Shown: in pieces, positions 60,651 through 64,000 of the stretch
Numbering within the stretch: position 1 is the stretch's first letter
Layout: the number at the start of each line of letters is the position of its first letter
From: Bog-532 sp963824545
GTDB taxonomy: Bacteria > Actinomycetota > Actinomycetes > Streptosporangiales > Streptosporangiaceae
DNA length: 64,000 nucleotides
NCBI GenBank assembly: GCA_963824545.1
Contig: CAWGPP010000006.1
Span: 248,001-312,000, forward strand
Direction: 5' to 3'
Notes under the pieces: model-generated
What the model was told of the DNA's origin: nothing
What the model saw: the letters and a program-made list of their open reading frames with translations, nothing else
The model's database searches: none
Position numbers and translations under genes: made by a program

Positions 60651-61598
60651 TCACTTGCCTCGCCCGGACCAGACGACTTCCGTCACGGGATCGAGCTCGT
60701 CCGCGCAGTCGGCGGTGAACTTCGCGACCCGCTGGGCGGCTTCGGCTGCGTCCGGACGTTCGCCGCGCACTTCGTTGACCACCAGGTCGCATCGGGTGCG
60801 CAGCCGCAGCCCGTGGTCGAGCAGTGTCGCGATCTCGAAGTCGGCGAGCGCTTCCAGCAGCGCGGTCGCGGGCTCCGGCAGCCCGTAGGAACCGAACTGC
60901 GCGTGGTCGACGGTGAAATAGGCGGTGATCGTCGCCGCGGTGTATTCCACCCGGTGATGCGGTACCGTGCCGTACCCCTTCGCGGTGGCCCCCGGTTCGG
61001 CCTCGTTGATCACAATGTCTCGCTTGACCCCGCCGCTGACCGCCGGTCTCACCCCGGATGCCTCGATGAAGCTGGTTACCGCGCGGGCGATTCTGGGCTG
61101 CCAGGGCCAGGATTTCCGCGCGAAGAAGACGCCGTGCAGCAGCGATACCGGGTCGAGCCGGAAGCAGGCGCGGGCTACCGCACGGTGGTCGAGCGGGTGG
61201 CCCTTGACCAGTCCCAGCCGTTCCTCCATCCATTTTTCGCCGCTGGGTCCGCGGGGCCCACCGACGGTGCCGTTCATGATGTAGGCGGAGGCGAGGCGGT
61301 GGGCTTCCAGCCTGCTGGAGGACAGGAAGTCGCCGCCGGGGCTGACGACGCGGACGTAGGGCAGGGCGCCGAGTTCGGTGACCTGGCCGGTGCGGGCCGC
61401 GTCCCAGGTGGTGCCTTCCAGCCAGTTCGCCATCGACTGGGCTGACTCGACGATCAGGGCGTGACCGCTTTCCGGTGCCCCGTCATCCGGGGTGCGCTCG
61501 AACTCGGCGGCCCCCAGGTCGGGGAAACCCGTGGGCTGGAAAAGCGAGCCGGTCAGCGGCGCGAGGCCGGCTTCGAGCACGGTGCGGTAGGCGGTCAT
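60651..61598 (-). CDS. csb1: Type I-G CRISPR protein Csb1 (Cas7)
   Basis: This 315-residue protein matches the Csb1/GSU0053 family, the backbone subunit that coats the crRNA in type I-G effector complexes. Recognisable segments are LIVESAQSMANWLEGTTWD, LPYVRVVSPGGDFLSSSRLE, EAHRLASAYIMNG, LDPVSLLHGVFFARKSWPWQ and SGGVKRDIVINEAEPGATAK. The ATG at 61598 overlaps the csx17 stop (ATGA) and the stop is adjacent to csb2, so all three are co-translated. No disruption is seen in the frame. Confidence 0.92.
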   Translation of the reverse strand: MTAYRTVLEAGLAPLTGSLFQPTGFPDLGAAEFERTPDDGAPESGHALIVESAQSMANWLEGTTWDAARTGQVTELGALPYVRVVSPGGDFLSSSRLEAHRLASAYIMNGTVGGPRGPSGEKWMEERLGLVKGHPLDHRAVARACFRLDPVSLLHGVFFARKSWPWQPRIARAVTSFIEASGVRPAVSGGVKRDIVINEAEPGATAKGYGTVPHHRVEYTAATITAYFTVDHAQFGSYGLPEPATALLEALADFEIATLLDHGLRLRTRCDLVVNEVRGERPDAAEAAQRVAKFTADCADELDPVTEVVWSGRGK

Positions 61599-63060
61599 GA
61601 CAGCTCTCCTAAGGCGAGTGGCTTGATCCGGGTTGCGATCACGGAAAGAACCGAGCGGGGATGCAGGCAGCGGGGGACCAGGGCAGCCGCGATCCTGATG
61701 CCGTCGCCTGCGCTCACCGCCGGCGGCGCCGGCACCGGATCCCACCCGGCCTGGCGTAGCCGCGCCGCGGCTTCGCCGTGCACGGCGGCTGCCTGTCCCG
61801 CGGCAAGCCGCGGCGCCCAGTCCGGGCTCAGCGCGAGCCCCGGCTCGTCGTCTCCCAGCGCGATGCCGGCGGCCAGCGGCTGCAGCAGGCCCAGCGTGGT
61901 AGCGGGAACTGCCGGCGGGCGCGGCGGCCATTCGTGCCGCACGTTCCGCCAGTTGAGGGCGAGGCAGGCACGCAGGAACAGGCCGAGCATCTTCTCGTTG
62001 AGCCCGCCGGCCGCGAACGCGTGCAGGTCCGCCGCAGGTACCGGGATGCCGAGACGGAACGTGGTGATGCCGCGGAACTGTTCTTCGCCGCGTTCGGCGG
62101 CCGCAGTGCGGGACCGCCAGATGAGCACATCGGCCAGCACCTCGGGCAAGCGCCGCGATCCGAAGCCGGGGATCAGCGGGGCGTCCCGCCACCGCCCGTT
62201 CGGCTGTGACCTGTCACCCGGTGCGGGCGGGTCGATGGGGAGCAGGATCTGGCGCAGGGTGCGGGAGGGCACGGTGGCCTGGCCGGGCCCGGGCAGGGTG
62301 GCGCAGGACGCGAGCCCTACCGCGAGCCGCAGTTCCGGGCGTTCGGCTTGCCGGAGAACGCCCAGGAATTGCCGCGCCGGGGGCGCGTAGCGCACCGGCG
62401 ACGCGTCCCTGGCCCGGCCGCTGCGTCCCACCGCCTGCTCCAGCCCGGTCAGCGCGGCGAGCAGCCGGGCCAGCGGCAGCGCTCCCCCGTCGCGGGCGTA
62501 CGCCAGATGCGCCGCCTGGAACCCCCGGGTGGCCTGGCCGACAGCCGCGGACGTGTCGCTCCCGCCGAACCGGGCCGCCCAGTCCTCAACCTCGGCCACC
62601 AGCCGGACCTCGGGCTGCTCGCGGACGCCGACGCGGGCGAGGGGCACCGCGGCGAACGCGAGCCCGTTGCGGCGCTGCAGCCCGTACCGGGTGAACTCGC
62701 TGATGCCCCGGGCCACGCCGAGGGTGCGGGTAGCGGCGTAGAAGTCGACCGCGCGCCGGGCCGGGCGGCCACGCCAGGACGCGCGTGCCTCGGCGAACAT
62801 CTGCTTGATCTCCGCCAGCGTGAACTCCCGCGTCCACACCGGTGCCCAGACCTCGCCGCGCGACTCCTCGCCGGCCGCGCCGCTGGCCGACCCGTCCGGG
62901 GAACCCTGCACGGTGAACGGCATCGCGGCCCATCCGGCGGCGTGCTGGTGCCGCCGCACCGCGCTGGCCGCGAACAGCAGCGCCCCCTCCACCAGCAGCA
63001 CGTAGCCCCACGGGTTGACCACGGACTCCGCCGCGCCGAACCGTGATGACCCGGGGCCGC
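61595..63060 (-). pseudogene. csx17: Type I-G CRISPR protein Csx17 (Cas8), N-terminus lost
   Basis: About 488 C-terminal residues are present, starting near SSRFGAAESVVNPWGYVLLV and including EGALLFAASAVRRHQHAAG, ISEFTRYGLQRRNGLAFAAV, WRSRTAAAERGEEQFRG and LNWRNVRHEWPPRPP. Csx17 is the large subunit expected to recognise the PAM. Roughly the first 250 residues expected from the family are missing. Upstream the frame stays open only by chance through an ISKra4-like transposase encoded on the other strand. The insertion therefore removed the start and probably the operon promoter. Confidence 0.88.
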
Positions 63061-64000
63061 CGACAGCCGGCGACGGCCAGGCCGGTGCCCCTCCTGCGGG
63101 AGGGGAAAAAAGGGGCTCCGCGAGGCGTTCGCGGCGGAGGCGTCCGCAGAGGTAGGCAGGCTGGCCGCGGAGGCCGCCCAGGCGCTGGGCTGCGACGCCG
63201 GCCTGGAGGCCGCCGAGATGGTGATCCGCGCCGGGATGCTGAAGCTCGGCGGCGGCGTGCTGGGCAAGCTGCTGGGAGCCGATCCCGGCTACCGCGGTCC
63301 CCGCGTGGACTGCGGGGCCGGGCATCAGGCAGAGTTCGTCTCCTACCGGGACAAGGTCATCGACACCGTGCTCGGCCCGGTCACCCTCAGCCGCGCCTGG
63401 TATCACTGCGCGGACTGCAAGCGCGGGCTGGCGCCCCGGGACGCCGAGCTCGGCGTCGCAGGCGCGTCCTTGTCCCCGGGGCTGGCCGCGATGAACGACC
63501 AGGCCGCGGCCGCCGCGCCGTTCGCGAAGGCCGCCGGGCTGCTGGAAGGCCTGGCCGGGGTCCGGCTGACCGTCAAGCGGGTGGAGCGGGCCGCCGAGGC
63601 CAGCGGCGCCGCGCAGGCCGCCGCGGTGCGGGACCGCGCCCGGCTGATCGCCGGCCGGAAGCTGGTGCCACTGCCGCCGTCCCCGGTGCCGGACATGCTC
63701 TACGGCGCGATCGACGGCACTGGGGTGACGATGACCGCGAAGGAAACCGCCGGGCGCCAGGGCAAGGGCGAGGACGGAAGAGCCCGCACCCGCGAGGTCA
63801 AGCTCGGCGTCTTCTTCACCCAGGACGAAGTCGATGACGGCGGATACCCGGTCCGGGACCAGGGCCCGGCCAGCTACATCGCCACCTTCGAACCCGCCGC
63901 CGTGTTCGGCGACCTGGTAAAAGCCGAAGGCATCCGCCGCGGCGCCGATCACGTCCGCCAGCTCACCATCCTCGGCGACGGCGCGGCCTGGATCTGGGCC
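63050..64000 (+). CDS. ISKra4-family-like transposase (runs off the window)
   Basis: The frame is open from 63050 to the window end. Recognisable parts are LEAAEMVIRAGMLKLGGGVL, RVDCGAGHQAEFVSYRDKVI, DTVLGPVTLSRAWYHCADCK, AKAAGLLEGLAGVRLTVKRV and the first catalytic Asp region MLYGAIDGTGVTMTAKETAG, then VKLGVFFTQDEVDDGG and LTILGDGAAWIWA. The first ATG is at 63218; residues before it also look coding, so the true start may be a non-standard codon or was lost. A CCCCTCC-TGCG-GGAGGGG hairpin near 63090 and the following A6 run may mark the element's end. Confidence 0.85.

Noticed and set aside
63043..63837. A plus-strand ORF of 264 codons rich in Arg and Gly at the right end
   Set aside because: It is an off-frame shadow of the ISKra4-like transposase; the neighbouring frame has the recognisable motifs.
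60655..63950. Long antisense or off-frame ORFs over the cas genes
   Set aside because: They are Arg/Ala/Gly-rich without motifs, whereas the minus-strand csb1, csb2 and csx17 frames match known families and overlap as an operon.

Overview
The window is chromosomal DNA from a high-GC actinobacterium. The evidence is consistently GC-rich codon use, an actinobacterial order of housekeeping genes (gltBD, pyk, glyA, pdtaR, polA, rpsA, coaE, uvrB; then ald, xerD, parA, scpA, scpB, rluB, aroH, tyrA, cmk, der), and DUF397/XRE-DUF5753 regulator modules. Many start codons sit 6-8 nt after a TANNNT box, which suggests leaderless transcripts. Gene types and order resemble Streptomyces and Streptosporangiales, but the family cannot be fixed from sequence reading alone.

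The left part (1-35,300) is core genome. It holds glutamate synthase, pyruvate kinase, a ZTP-type riboswitch ahead of glyA, a tRNA-Leu, the ANTAR response regulator PdtaR, a secreted aldose epimerase, polA, rpsA, coaE, a MarR-controlled ABC exporter, uvrB, pyrG, a NUDIX hydrolase and alanine dehydrogenase. A chromosome-maintenance and aromatic-amino-acid operon follows (xerD to der), then bioA. rpsA and pyrG each carry a single-base insertion that splits an essential reading frame, so sequence or assembly error is likely. Several core proteins have unusual acidic tails, most strikingly ScpB, whose N-terminus is built from tandem 27-bp and 33-bp DNA repeats.

The middle part (35,300-47,700) is accessory. 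It has a HATPase regulator next to two facing XRE-DUF5753/DUF397 modules, a methyltransferase, a secreted trypsin-like protease, a membrane-anchored protein with a CBM2-like domain, oxidoreductases, a small zinc-motif membrane protein, a TauE-like permease, and a cytochrome P450 reduced to 106 codons by an in-frame internal deletion.

From 47,640 to 52,600 lies a mobile-element graveyard bracketed by an imperfect 33-35-bp direct repeat. It contains a decayed IS1182-type transposase, a group II intron whose reverse transcriptase carries an in-frame amber stop, and a frameshifted IS1634-type transposase. Next come an rRNA methyltransferase of the SpoU/TrmH class, a GGDEF-EAL protein, and a large ECF sigma factor that also carries a zinc-finger anti-sigma motif, a membrane segment and an extracytoplasmic Ig-like domain.

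The right end (57,700-64,000) is a defence/mobile island. A truncated FAD monooxygenase abuts a serine resolvase with a candidate res site. A short, partly degenerate CRISPR array follows, then a type I-G (formerly I-U) effector operon (csx17, csb1, csb2). An ISKra4-like transposase interrupts csx17. No cas1, cas2, cas4 or cas3 is visible, so the CRISPR locus looks crippled or incomplete within this window.
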